Notes: generated by a model not told the origin, from the sequence alone. 64,000 bases of DNA from Streptomyces antarcticus (GCF_026627255.1 NZ_JAPNLM010000002.1:248001-312000); one strand, 5' to 3'. Shown: positions 29,517-37,897, counted from the first letter of the stretch. Numbers and translations: made by a program.

Positions 29517-30941
29517 GTGGCGGAGTCGGGGTCGGAGTCACGGCAGCGGGCGCGGTCGGGCGGCGCGGAGTCGGGGGAGGCGGGATCGGCGGTGATGGAC
29601 CGGGACGACGTCGACCGTGCGCTGGCCCGGCTGGGCGCGGAGCACGAGGCCGTGGAGAGCTCGCTGCTCGCCCTCCAGGACCACTCCGGCCGCCGGCTGC
29701 TGGAGGGAGCCGCGCTGACCGGGCTCACCGCGGAGCGCTGGGCGGCCGCCGACGCGGACATCACCCGGCTGTGGAGGTACTTCGACGCCTACAGCGGGGC
29801 CCTGGCCGCCGCCCGGGAGATCCGCGAGCGGCGTCGCTGGCCGAATCGCGAGGAACTGTCCGAGCTCACCGAGCGCCTGCGCGGGCCCGGGGTGCTGATC
29901 GCGGGGGCCGCGGTGGAGGGTTCCCCGCTGGCGGAGCGGTTCTCGCTCGCCGAGCTGGTGGCCCGGATGAACGGGCTGTACGCGCGTTCGCTCGACGTGG
30001 TGGTGGCCGCCGACGCGGTGTGGTCGGCGCTGCCCGCCCGCATCGACCTCCTCGCGGCCGAGCTGCACCGCACCCGCTCGCTGGCCCACTCGGTGGGCGT
30101 GCGGCCGGGCGAGCACCCCTCCGGCGATGACCTGGAGGACATCACGGCCGAGCTGACCGGGCTGCGGGCGCGGGTGATCGAGGACCCGCTGGCGTTCTGG
30201 CTGCCGGTCGCGGGGAGTTCCGCGCCCGGCGGCGGCCGGCCCGACACCGGGCGCTACGACCGCGCGGCGCTCGCGCTGGAGGACGTACGCCGGGAGGTCG
30301 AGGCCGTGCTGGACGTACGGCAGGACTCCGAGCGGCGGCTGATCAGCCTGCGGGACGTGCTGTCGCGGGCGGACCGGACCCTCGCCGAGGCGCGGACCGC
30401 GCGCGGCGAGGTGCTGGCGAAGATCGCCGCGTCCGAGGTGCCCGCGGTGAGCGGCCCGCCCACGGCGCTCCAGGAGCAGCTCGCGGCGGCGGCCGAGCAC
30501 CGGCGCCGGTCCCGGTGGCACCGGCTCTCGCCGCTGCTGGAGTCGCTGGAGGAGCGGGCCGAGGAGGAACTGCGCCGGGCCCGTGAGTCGCTGACGGCGG
30601 TGACGGCCCCCCTCGCGGTCCGGGCCGAGCTGCGCGGGCGCCTCGACGCGTACAGGGCGAAGGTGGCCCGGCACGGAATGGCGGAGGACCCGGTGCTGAT
30701 CGAGCGGTACGACACGGCCCGGCGGATGCTGTGGAGCGCGCCCTGCGATCTGCGGGCCGCCGAGTTGGCGGTCCTGCGCTACCAGCAGGCGACGGCCGAG
30801 TCACTGGCGCCACAGCAGCCCCTGGGGCCGCAACAGTCCCTGGGGCCGCAACAGACTTCAGGGCATCAACAGTCTCCGGGGCCTCAGCAGCCCCTGCCGG
30901 ATCACCACTGGCCCGCCGGGCCGGGGAAGGAGGACGCATGA
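29517..30941 (+). CDS. Helical coiled-coil protein of the kinase cluster, unknown function
   Basis: 474 residues if started at GTG 29517, six bases after the preceding stop. GTG 29592 or ATG 29595 are alternatives preceded by GGGGGAGG at 29573-29580 and would drop a low-complexity Ser/Gly/Glu N-terminus. The body is almost entirely alpha-helical with heptad-like stretches (for example LEDVRREVEAVLDVRQDSER and LLESLEERAEEELRRARESL). There is no signal peptide or membrane segment. The C-terminal 40 residues are Pro/Gln-rich repeats (LGPQQ type). It always could be a scaffold between the membrane sensor pair and the kinase, but that is only inferred from position. I do not recognise a named domain. 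It overlaps the next start (ATGA). Confidence 0.8.
   Translation: MAESGSESRQRARSGGAESGEAGSAVMDRDDVDRALARLGAEHEAVESSLLALQDHSGRRLLEGAALTGLTAERWAAADADITRLWRYFDAYSGALAAAREIRERRRWPNREELSELTERLRGPGVLIAGAAVEGSPLAERFSLAELVARMNGLYARSLDVVVAADAVWSALPARIDLLAAELHRTRSLAHSVGVRPGEHPSGDDLEDITAELTGLRARVIEDPLAFWLPVAGSSAPGGGRPDTGRYDRAALALEDVRREVEAVLDVRQDSERRLISLRDVLSRADRTLAEARTARGEVLAKIAASEVPAVSGPPTALQEQLAAAAEHRRRSRWHRLSPLLESLEERAEEELRRARESLTAVTAPLAVRAELRGRLDAYRAKVARHGMAEDPVLIERYDTARRMLWSAPCDLRAAELAVLRYQQATAESLAPQQPLGPQQSLGPQQTSGHQQSPGPQQPLPDHHWPAGPGKEDA
30821..30856 (+). repeat. 18-bp direct repeat in the Gln-rich tail
   Basis: Two near-identical 18-base units (CCTGGGGCCGCAACAGTC at 30821, CCTGGGGCCGCAACAGAC at 30839) with degenerate copies on both sides. 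They encode the Leu-Gly-Pro-Gln-Gln repeats at the end of the coiled-coil protein. Confidence 0.8.
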
Positions 30942-33187
30942 GCCTGACCGGAACGATGTGCGTTCGCCCCGGCTGCCCGGGGACGTACGAGGACATGGGC
31001 GGCGGCGAGCTGTACTGCGACACCTGCGGGCTGGCGCCGGTCGGCGCGGTCGCCGCGGGGGCCGAGGAGCTGCTCTCGCCGCCGACGGGGATGACCAGCG
31101 CGGCGAAGGGATCGCTGGGCTCCGGCGGGTCCCGGGGATCGGCGGGCTCGCAGGGCTCCCACGGCTCGGCGCGGTCGTCCGGGTCGGCGCGGTCCTCGCG
31201 CTCGTCCCGTTCGTCGCAGTCCCGGCGCTCCGTGTCGGGACGGCTGTCACGGGCGCTGTCCGGGACCGCCTCCACCCGGTCGGTGTCGGTCCGCAGCTCG
31301 GGCTCGGCGCCCTCGTCCTCGGGGCGCGGCCGGCTCGGCGCCGGACTGGTGACGATGCCGGAGGTGCCGCGTCCGGACCCCTCGGCGGCGGTCCTGGAGA
31401 ACCCGGAGGTGCCGGAGCGCAAGCGGTTCTGCTCGCGTTCGGACTGCGGGGCCCCGGTGGGGCGTTCCCGGGGCGAGCGGCAGGGCCGGACGGAGGGGTT
31501 CTGCACCAAGTGCGGGCACCCGTACTCCTTCGTGCCCAAGCTGCGCGCGGGCGACGTGGTCCACGGCCAGTACGAGGTGGCGGGCTGCCTGGCGCACGGC
31601 GGGCTCGGCTGGGTGTACCTGGCCGTCGACCGCGCGGTCTCGAACCGGTGGGTGGTGCTCAAGGGCCTGCTCGACACCGGGGACCAGGACGCGATGGAGG
31701 CCGCGATCTCCGAGCGGCGCTTCCTCGCGGAGATCGAGCACTCCAACATCGTGCGGATCTACAACTTCGTGGAGCACCTCGACCAGCGGACCGGTTCGCT
31801 GGACGGGTACATCGTCATGGAGTACGTCGGCGGCAAGTCGCTGAAGGAGATCGCCAACGAGCGGCGCCGGCCGGACGGGCGGCGTGATCCACTGCCGGTG
31901 GAACAGGCCTGCGCGTACGGGATCGAGGCGCTGGAGGCGCTCGGCCACCTGCACAGCCGCAACCTCCTGTACTGCGACTTCAAGGTCGACAACGCGATCC
32001 AGCAGCAGGACCAGCTGAAGCTGATCGACATGGGCGCGGTCCGGCGGATGGACGACGACGAGTCGGCCATCTACGGAACCGTCGGCTATCAGGCGCCGGA
32101 GGTCGCCGAGGTGGGCCCGTCGGTCGCGTCCGACCTGTACACGGTGGCGCGGACGCTGGCCGTCCTGACCTTCGACTTCCAGGGCTACACCAACGTGTTC
32201 GTGGACTCGCTGCCGGACCCGGAGCACATCGAGGTGTTCGGGCGGTACGAGTCCTTCTACCGGCTGCTCGTCCGGGCCACCGACCCCGATCCGGGGCGGC
32301 GGTTCGCGTCCGCGCAGGAGATGGCGGACCAGCTGACGGGCGTGCTGCGGGAGGTGGTCGCGCTCCAGACGGGCCGGCCGCGTCCGCAGCTGTCGACGCT
32401 GTTCAGCCCGGAACTGCGGGTGCCGGACACCCGGCTGTTCGCGGACGAGGCGGGCCTGGAGGTGTCGCACCTGGGCGTACGGCCGGCGGCCGCCCGGCGG
32501 CGCGGCCCGTTCGGCCGCGGCGCCGCGGGAACGGGCGCCGCGGGAAGCAGTGTCGCGGTCAGCGGTGTCGCGGGAGCCGGCGCCGGTGTGTCCGGCGGCA
32601 TCGGACCGGTCGTACCCGGCGTGTCCGGGGCCGTCCCGTACGCCGCCGCGCCCGGCGTCGTTCCGCCACCCGGTCCGGCGGCGCCCGGGGTGCTGCCGTA
32701 CCCGGTGGCGGGTCCCGCCGCGGGCCACGGGCCGGGGAGCCACGGTGTGGCGGGCCGCGGGCCGGCGGCTGCGGCCGCCCCGCCCGCATCCCGGCCGTAC
32801 CCGCCGGCGGGCGTCGCTCCGCCCGGCGGCGCCCGCATCCGGCCCCGGACCCGCCCCGGCGGTGTTCGCGGAGTCCCGGACGGCGGGCCTGGCGCGGCTC
32901 GACGCGCGGGGCACGGCGCTGGCCCTGCCGGTGCCGCTGGTGGACCCGGCCGATCCCAACGCCGGTTTCCTGGCCGGTCTGCTCGCCTCCGCCCCGGCCG
33001 ACCTGCTCGGCGCGCTGGGCTCGGCGCCCGCCGACTCGGCCGAGCTGCGGCTGCGCGAGCTGCGGGCCCGGCTGGAGCTGGGCGAACTGTCCGTCGCCGG
33101 GAACACCCTGGCGGAGCTGGAGGACCGGCACCCGGACGACTGGCGGGTGGTGTGGGCGCGCGGCATCGCCTCGCTGGCCGCCGGTGA
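30938..33187 (+). CDS. pknG: PknG-like serine/threonine protein kinase, kinase part (frameshifted before TPR domain)
   Basis: Starts at ATG 30938 after GGGAAGGAGG. Two zinc ribbons flank a long Ser-rich linker: Cys 8, 13, 27, 30 and Cys 165, 170, 188, 191, resembling the rubredoxin-like N-terminus of PknG. The kinase domain runs from about 207 to 490: glycine loop AHGGLGWVYLA, Lys in WVVLKGLL (about 242), catalytic YCDFKVDN (families usually have K-P-x-N), metal-binding IDMGAVRR in place of DFG, and GTVGYQAPE. A Gly/Ala/Pro-rich linker follows. Near 32830 the natural frame ends: the residues after PPGGA become Arg-rich and run out of frame to 33187, while the TPR domain continues in the +1 frame. 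One extra C in the GCGCCCGC tract would explain it. Treat as one gene, 30938-33812, with a frameshift that may be real or a base-calling error. Confidence 0.85.
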   Translation: MSLTGTMCVRPGCPGTYEDMGGGELYCDTCGLAPVGAVAAGAEELLSPPTGMTSAAKGSLGSGGSRGSAGSQGSHGSARSSGSARSSRSSRSSQSRRSVSGRLSRALSGTASTRSVSVRSSGSAPSSSGRGRLGAGLVTMPEVPRPDPSAAVLENPEVPERKRFCSRSDCGAPVGRSRGERQGRTEGFCTKCGHPYSFVPKLRAGDVVHGQYEVAGCLAHGGLGWVYLAVDRAVSNRWVVLKGLLDTGDQDAMEAAISERRFLAEIEHSNIVRIYNFVEHLDQRTGSLDGYIVMEYVGGKSLKEIANERRRPDGRRDPLPVEQACAYGIEALEALGHLHSRNLLYCDFKVDNAIQQQDQLKLIDMGAVRRMDDDESAIYGTVGYQAPEVAEVGPSVASDLYTVARTLAVLTFDFQGYTNVFVDSLPDPEHIEVFGRYESFYRLLVRATDPDPGRRFASAQEMADQLTGVLREVVALQTGRPRPQLSTLFSPELRVPDTRLFADEAGLEVSHLGVRPAAARRRGPFGRGAAGTGAAGSSVAVSGVAGAGAGVSGGIGPVVPGVSGAVPYAAAPGVVPPPGPAAPGVLPYPVAGPAAGHGPGSHGVAGRGPAAAAAPPASRPYPPAGVAPPGGARIRPRTRPGGVRGVPDGGPGAARRAGHGAGPAGAAGGPGRSQRRFPGRSARLRPGRPARRAGLGARRLGRAAAARAAGPAGAGRTVRRREHPGGAGGPAPGRLAGGVGARHRLAGRR

Positions 33188-33812
33188 CGACGAGATAGCG
33201 GCCCTGTCCTTCGACGCGATCTACGACGCCTTCCCGGGCGAACCCGCGCCGAAGCTCGCCCTCGGGCTGTGCGCGGAGGTCCTCGGACAGTTGGACAACG
33301 CCGCCGAGTACTACCGGCTGGTCTGGATCACCGACCCGGGTTTCGTGAGCGCGGCCTTCGGGCTGGCCCGGGTCCAACTGGCCGCCGGAGACCGGGACGG
33401 GGCCGTGCGCACGCTGGAGTCCGTGCCGGAGGCGTCCATCCACTACACCGCCGCGCGGGTGGCGGCCGTACGCGCACGTCTGCGCGACCGGTCGCCGCTG
33501 GAACCGCTGCTGGCCGATCTGCGGGCCGCCTCCGACCAGGTGGAGGCGTTGCGGCGGTTCGGGCTGGACCCGGAGCGCCACGAGCGGCTGACGACCGAGG
33601 TTCTGGGCTCGGCCCTGGACTGGGTAGTGTCTGGTAGCCGGGGTTCCGACCCCGGCCGGACCTCGCTGCTCGGCAGTCAACTCGACGAGCGCGGACTGCG
33701 CTTCGGACTGGAGCGCTCGTACCGCGTCCTCGCCCGGCTGGCACAGCGGGGCGAGGAGAGGATCGAACTGGTGGAGCGGGCAAACCGTTTCCGTCCCCGG
33801 ACGTGGGTGTGA
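32862..33812 (+). CDS. PknG C-terminal TPR domain (separated by frameshift)
   Basis: The plausible coding frame begins around 32835 (SGPGPAPAVFAESR); GTG 32862 is the first possible internal start but has no clear ribosome site. The sequence contains LVDPADPNAGFLAGLL, then tandem helical pairs of TPR type: RLELGELSVAGNTLAELEDR, WARGIASLAAGDDEIA, ALGLCAEVLGQLDNAAEYYR, GLARVQLAAGDRDGAVRTLE. It ends in ERANRFRPRTWV, the normal C-terminal form of PknG-like kinases. In intact homologues this TPR region is fused to the kinase and controls substrate access. It is therefore most likely the 3' part of the same gene rather than an independent protein. Confidence 0.8.
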   Translation: MFAESRTAGLARLDARGTALALPVPLVDPADPNAGFLAGLLASAPADLLGALGSAPADSAELRLRELRARLELGELSVAGNTLAELEDRHPDDWRVVWARGIASLAAGDDEIAALSFDAIYDAFPGEPAPKLALGLCAEVLGQLDNAAEYYRLVWITDPGFVSAAFGLARVQLAAGDRDGAVRTLESVPEASIHYTAARVAAVRARLRDRSPLEPLLADLRAASDQVEALRRFGLDPERHERLTTEVLGSALDWVVSGSRGSDPGRTSLLGSQLDERGLRFGLERSYRVLARLAQRGEERIELVERANRFRPRTWV

Positions 33813-33815
33813 TTG

Positions 33816-35402
33816 ATGTCGATGCATCGGCTGTCGGGCTGCCCTGGCTGCGCGGAACCCCTGGAGGACGGTGACCGCTTCTGCGGCGTCTGCGGCTACG
33901 CCGTCACCGCCCCTCCCCCGGCTCCGGCCGCGGACCACCCGACCATCCCGCTCCCGCCGTCGCCGGGCGGGGTTCCCGCGCCCGCCCCGGCCCCGGCCCC
34001 GGCCGGCGACGGCTACGACGCGGCCGAACCGGCTCCCGGCTGGGGCAGCGTGGCCTCGGCCGCGCCGACCCTGGTCGGCGACCCCGCGGACTGGGCCGTC
34101 GCCCCGCCGGACCCGGGCACCCCGTACGGCACCGGCGGCGAGCCGGCGTACGGCACCCCGCCCGCGCCCCCCGCGCCCCCCGCGGCGGCACCGGCACCCG
34201 CCGCCCGGTACGGCCACCCCGGGAGACCCCCCGGGGAGCCCGGGGACGCCGGGGACACCGGCCCGGAGTCCTCCGCCGGCCCGGCGGAGGAACACCACCG
34301 GTACGACGGCCCCCAGGCCACCCCGCAGGGCGCGACCTCCGGGCACGAGGGCTCGTACGCCGCGCCGCGGGGGACGGACCCGGGCCACGGGGACCCGTAC
34401 GGCACCCCGCAGGGCGCCGGCCAGGGCGGCGACGGCACACCGCCCGAGGGGACTCCCGCCGGCGGGAAGACCTGCGTCGCCTGCCGGGCGGGGCACGTGG
34501 ACACCGACGGCTACTGCGAGCACTGCGGGCACGCCCAGCCCCGGGAGCGGGACCACCAGGAGGAGGAGCTCGGCAGCGTCGCCGCCGTCAGCGACCGGGG
34601 GCTGCGCCACCACCGCAACGAGGACTCATTCGCCGTGGCGGCCACCGCCCTGCCCGACGGCTCCGCCGCCACCGTGGCCATCGTCTGCGACGGCGTCTCC
34701 TCCGCGAGCCGCCCCGACGAGGCGTCGGCGGCCGCCGCCGCCGCCGCGAACGAGGCCCTGCTCGACGCGCTGCCCCGCGGCGCGCACCCCCAGGAGGCCA
34801 TGCACGAGGCGATCCTGGCCGCGGCCACCGCGGTGAACGCGCTGGCCCCGGAGACGCCGGGCGCGCAGAACGCCCCCGCCTGCACCCTGGTCGGCGCGGT
34901 CGTCAGCAGCGGGCTGCTGACCATCGGCTGGGTGGGCGACAGCCGCGCGTACTGGGTGCCGGACGACCGGGCCGCCCTGCCCCGCCGCCTCACCGAGGAC
35001 GACTCCTGGGCGGCGCAGATGGTCGCGGCCGGCCTGATGGGCGAGGCCGAGGCCTACGCCGACGTCCGCGCGCACGCGATCACCGGCTGGCTCGGCGCCG
35101 ACGCGTACGACCTCGAACCGCACACCGCCACCTTCAAGCCGGACCACCCCGGCGTGGTCGTCGTCTGCACCGACGGCCTCTGGAACTACGCCGAGTCCGC
35201 CCGGGACATTGCCCGGGTGCTCCCCGCGGACGCCGCCGTCCGCCCCCTGCACAGTGCGCAGGTGCTGGTGGGGCACGCGCTGGACGGCGGTGGCCATGAC
35301 AACGTCACCGTGGCCATCGTGCCGTTCGCGGCGCTGCCCGAGCCCCGACCGGAACCGGGAGCCGGACCCGAAGCGGAACCGGAACCACGCGCGCAGGCCT
35401 GA
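33816..35402 (+). CDS. PP2C-family serine/threonine phosphatase with two zinc ribbons
   Basis: 528 residues from ATG 33816; a TTG at 33813 and ATG at 33822 are alternatives, and no good ribosome site is visible, consistent with coupling to the kinase gene ending at 33812. Zinc ribbon 1 is at Cys 9, 12, 23, 26; ribbon 2 (TCVACRAGH, YCEHCG) at about 218-238 beyond a Pro/Gly-rich linker. The PP2C domain then shows its metal-binding motifs: SDRGLRHHRNEDSF, VCDGVSSASR, IGWVGDSRAYW, VVCTDGLWNY, GGHDNVTVAIV. Cytoplasmic metal-dependent phosphatase, expected to reverse the neighbouring kinase. The Glu/Pro/Arg-rich tail is short. Confidence 0.93.
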   Translation: MSMHRLSGCPGCAEPLEDGDRFCGVCGYAVTAPPPAPAADHPTIPLPPSPGGVPAPAPAPAPAGDGYDAAEPAPGWGSVASAAPTLVGDPADWAVAPPDPGTPYGTGGEPAYGTPPAPPAPPAAAPAPAARYGHPGRPPGEPGDAGDTGPESSAGPAEEHHRYDGPQATPQGATSGHEGSYAAPRGTDPGHGDPYGTPQGAGQGGDGTPPEGTPAGGKTCVACRAGHVDTDGYCEHCGHAQPRERDHQEEELGSVAAVSDRGLRHHRNEDSFAVAATALPDGSAATVAIVCDGVSSASRPDEASAAAAAAANEALLDALPRGAHPQEAMHEAILAAATAVNALAPETPGAQNAPACTLVGAVVSSGLLTIGWVGDSRAYWVPDDRAALPRRLTEDDSWAAQMVAAGLMGEAEAYADVRAHAITGWLGADAYDLEPHTATFKPDHPGVVVVCTDGLWNYAESARDIARVLPADAAVRPLHSAQVLVGHALDGGGHDNVTVAIVPFAALPEPRPEPGAGPEAEPEPRAQA

Positions 35403-35435
35403 CCAGCCCGCCCGAGCCTTCTAGGAGACCGACCG

Positions 35436-36761
35436 ATGGCGAACTTCGCCAAGCCGAGCGCCCCGCGCTTCACGCTGGAGGTGTACCAGAACGAGTTCCT
35501 GCCCGAGGGCGGGCGGGACGTCCACGCCATCGTCACGGCCACCTCCACCGGCGGGGCCACGGCCACCCGTGCGTCGGCCCTCCAGGGCACGGCAGCCGTC
35601 GTGATCATGGTCGACTGCTCGGGGTCGATGGAGTACCCGCCCGAGAAGATGCGCGGGGCCCGCGAGGCCACGGCCGCCGCCGTGGACACCCTGCGCGACG
35701 GCACCTCCTTCGCCGTGATCGCCGGCACCCACGTGGCCAAGGAGGTCTACCCGGGCCAGGGCCGCCTCGCCGTCGCCGGGCCGGCCACCCGCGCCGAGGC
35801 CAAGGAGGCGCTGCGCGGCCTGAGCTCGGGCGGCGGCACCGCCATCGGCACCTGGCTGCGCCTCGCCGACGGCTTGCTGCGCCAGTCCGCGGCCGTCATC
35901 CGGCACGGCATCCTGCTCACCGACGGCCGCAACGAGCACGAGGAGCCGGCCGTGCTGCGCGCCACCCTCGACGCCTGCGCGGGCCGTTTCACCTGCGACG
36001 CCCGTGGGGTCGGCACCGACTGGGAGGTCAAGGAGGTCACCCAGATCGCGAGCGCGCTGCTCGGCTCGGCCGACATCGTGGCCGACCCGGCGCACCTCGC
36101 CGGGGACTTCACGCACATGATGGAGAACGTCATGGGCAAGGAGGTCGCGGACGTCGCGCTGCGCCTGTGGACCCCGGTCGGCGTGGAGATCCAGTACGTC
36201 AAGCAGGTCGCGCCCGCGGTCCAGGACCTGACGGACCGCCGCACCGAGGCCGGCCCGCGGGCCGGCGACTACCCGACCGGCTCCTGGGGCGACGAGTCCC
36301 GCGAGTACCACGTGTGCGTGCGCGTCCCGAGCGCCTCCGTCGGCCAGGAGATGCTCGCGGCCCGCGCCACGCTCGTCCTGCCGGGAACGGCCGGCGAGCC
36401 GGCGACCGTACTGGCCCAGGGGCTGGTCCGGGCGGTGTGGACGGACGACCTGGCGGCGTCGACCGCCATCAACCCCCAAGTCGCTCACTACACCGGGCAG
36501 GCGGAGCTCGCGCAGGCTATCCAGCAGGGCCTGGAAGCCCGCAAACTGGGCGATGTCGACGGCGCCACGGCCAAGCTCGGCCGGGCGGTGCAATTGGCGA
36601 GCGTGTCCGGAAACGCCGACACCGCGAAGCTTCTGTCGAAGGTGGTGGATGTCGTGGATGCGGTGGCGGGTACTGTGCGGCTGAAAGCCAGGGTCACCGA
36701 CGCCGACGAGATGACTCTCGAAACCCGGTCGACCCAGACCGTCCGAGTGAAGAAGACCTGA
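35436..36761 (+). CDS. VWA (von Willebrand factor A) domain protein
   Basis: 441 residues from ATG 35436 with AGGAG upstream. The VWA domain begins at about residue 25 and carries an intact metal-ion-dependent adhesion site: Asp 60 in MVDCSGSM (D-x-S-x-S) and LTDGRNEHE further on. C-terminal helical region from about 380. No signal peptide, so cytoplasmic. VWA proteins are linked with PP2C phosphatases and kinases in TerY-P-type triads, where they are thought to bring partners together; here the same trio occurs with an FHA protein. Confidence 0.92.
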   Translation: MANFAKPSAPRFTLEVYQNEFLPEGGRDVHAIVTATSTGGATATRASALQGTAAVVIMVDCSGSMEYPPEKMRGAREATAAAVDTLRDGTSFAVIAGTHVAKEVYPGQGRLAVAGPATRAEAKEALRGLSSGGGTAIGTWLRLADGLLRQSAAVIRHGILLTDGRNEHEEPAVLRATLDACAGRFTCDARGVGTDWEVKEVTQIASALLGSADIVADPAHLAGDFTHMMENVMGKEVADVALRLWTPVGVEIQYVKQVAPAVQDLTDRRTEAGPRAGDYPTGSWGDESREYHVCVRVPSASVGQEMLAARATLVLPGTAGEPATVLAQGLVRAVWTDDLAASTAINPQVAHYTGQAELAQAIQQGLEARKLGDVDGATAKLGRAVQLASVSGNADTAKLLSKVVDVVDAVAGTVRLKARVTDADEMTLETRSTQTVRVKKT

Positions 36762-36808
36762 GAAGACCTGACGTGATGACGCAGGGAGAAGAAGGGGGAA
36801 GCGCCGCC

Positions 36809-37897
36809 ATGCCGACCTGCCCGAACGGGCACCAGTCCGCCTCCGACGACTGGTGCGAGGTCTGCGGCCACCGCATGGCTGCCCGGGAGAGCGCCCCCGC
36901 CGCGCCCTCCTACGGCTACGGCTACCCTCCGACCGCCGGTGAGCCGACCGCCCAGGCCGAACTCTGCCCGCAGTGCCGCACCCCGCGCGAGGCCATGGCC
37001 CCGTTCTGCGAGGAGTGCCGGTACAACTTCCTGACGCGTACGCCGACTTCGTACGCCCCGCCCGCCACCCCGGACCAGGGGCCGCAGGGCCAGGGCTCAC
37101 ACGGCCAGGGCCAGGGCTCACACGGCCAGGGCCAGGGCTCACACGGCCAGGGCCCTCAGGCCAACACCCCCGGTCCCGGCGTCACGCCCCTCCCGCCGCC
37201 GGCGCCGCCCGCGCAGCATCCCGGCGCGTACTCCCAGGACCACTTCGAGTACCAGGGCTCGCGGCCCTCCCGGGTCAACCGCGGGGCCGAGCCGCTCCAA
37301 CGCGAGGACGACTGGCTGCTCCCCCCGCCCGCGCACGAGCCGCAGCAGGAGTACCAGCAGGCTCCGCAGCAGCACCAGTACCAGCAGCAGCCCCCGCAGC
37401 AGGAGTACCAGGAGTACCCGCCGCAACAGCACCAGCCGCAGTACCAGCAGCACCAGCCCCACCCGCCGCAGTCCTTCGCGCCCCAGGGCGGCGGCTCCTG
37501 GTCGGCGACGATCGGCCCGGACCGCTCGTACTTCATGGCGATGATGCAGCGCAGCGGCCCGGAGGCGGCCGCGCTCAACCTGCCCGCGTACTCACCGGAG
37601 CAGCACCTCCCGCTGTCCGGCGGCCAGATCACCATCGGCCGCCGCCGCGCCTCCACGGGCGAGGCGCCCGACATCGACCTGTCGGTGCCCCCGGAGGACC
37701 CGGGCGTCTCCCACCAGCACGCGGTCCTGGTCCAGCAGCCGGACCTCAGCTGGGCGGTGGTGGACCAGAACTCCACCAACGGCACCACGATCAACGGCGG
37801 CGAGGAGCCGATCCAGCCCTACGTCCCCGTCACGCTCGCGGACGGGGACCGCGTCCACGTCGGCGCCTGGACCACGATCACCGTCCGCCGCGGCTAG
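36809..37897 (+). CDS. FHA-domain protein with two zinc ribbons and Gln-rich linker
   Basis: 362 residues from ATG 36809 with GAAGGGGGAAG upstream; ATG 36776 would add 11 residues. N-terminal zinc ribbons are CPNGH...CEVC (residues 4-19) and CPQC...CEEC (about 54-72). A long low-complexity linker of GQGQGSH repeats and Tyr/Pro/Gln-rich sequence spans about 90-240. The C-terminal FHA domain shows ITIGRRRAS, GVSHQHAVL and DQNSTNGTTING, the residues that bind phosphothreonine. It probably reads phosphorylation by the upstream kinase, as GarA/OdhI do for PknG, though it lacks the short GarA form. It overlaps the convergent methyltransferase gene by four bases. Confidence 0.93.
   Translation: MPTCPNGHQSASDDWCEVCGHRMAARESAPAAPSYGYGYPPTAGEPTAQAELCPQCRTPREAMAPFCEECRYNFLTRTPTSYAPPATPDQGPQGQGSHGQGQGSHGQGQGSHGQGPQANTPGPGVTPLPPPAPPAQHPGAYSQDHFEYQGSRPSRVNRGAEPLQREDDWLLPPPAHEPQQEYQQAPQQHQYQQQPPQQEYQEYPPQQHQPQYQQHQPHPPQSFAPQGGGSWSATIGPDRSYFMAMMQRSGPEAAALNLPAYSPEQHLPLSGGQITIGRRRASTGEAPDIDLSVPPEDPGVSHQHAVLVQQPDLSWAVVDQNSTNGTTINGGEEPIQPYVPVTLADGDRVHVGAWTTITVRRG
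37087..37152 (+). repeat. 21-bp tandem repeat encoding GQGQGSH units
   Basis: Three copies of a 21-base unit (GGCCAGGGCTCACAC plus GGCCAG) with period 21 across 37087-37152, in frame and giving a seven-residue Gly/Gln/Ser/His repeat in the linker of the FHA protein. Copies are almost identical, so copy number may vary between strains. Confidence 0.85.

Noticed and set aside
37087..37152. Regularly spaced repeats as a CRISPR array
   Set aside because: The three units are contiguous 21-base coding repeats without unique spacers.
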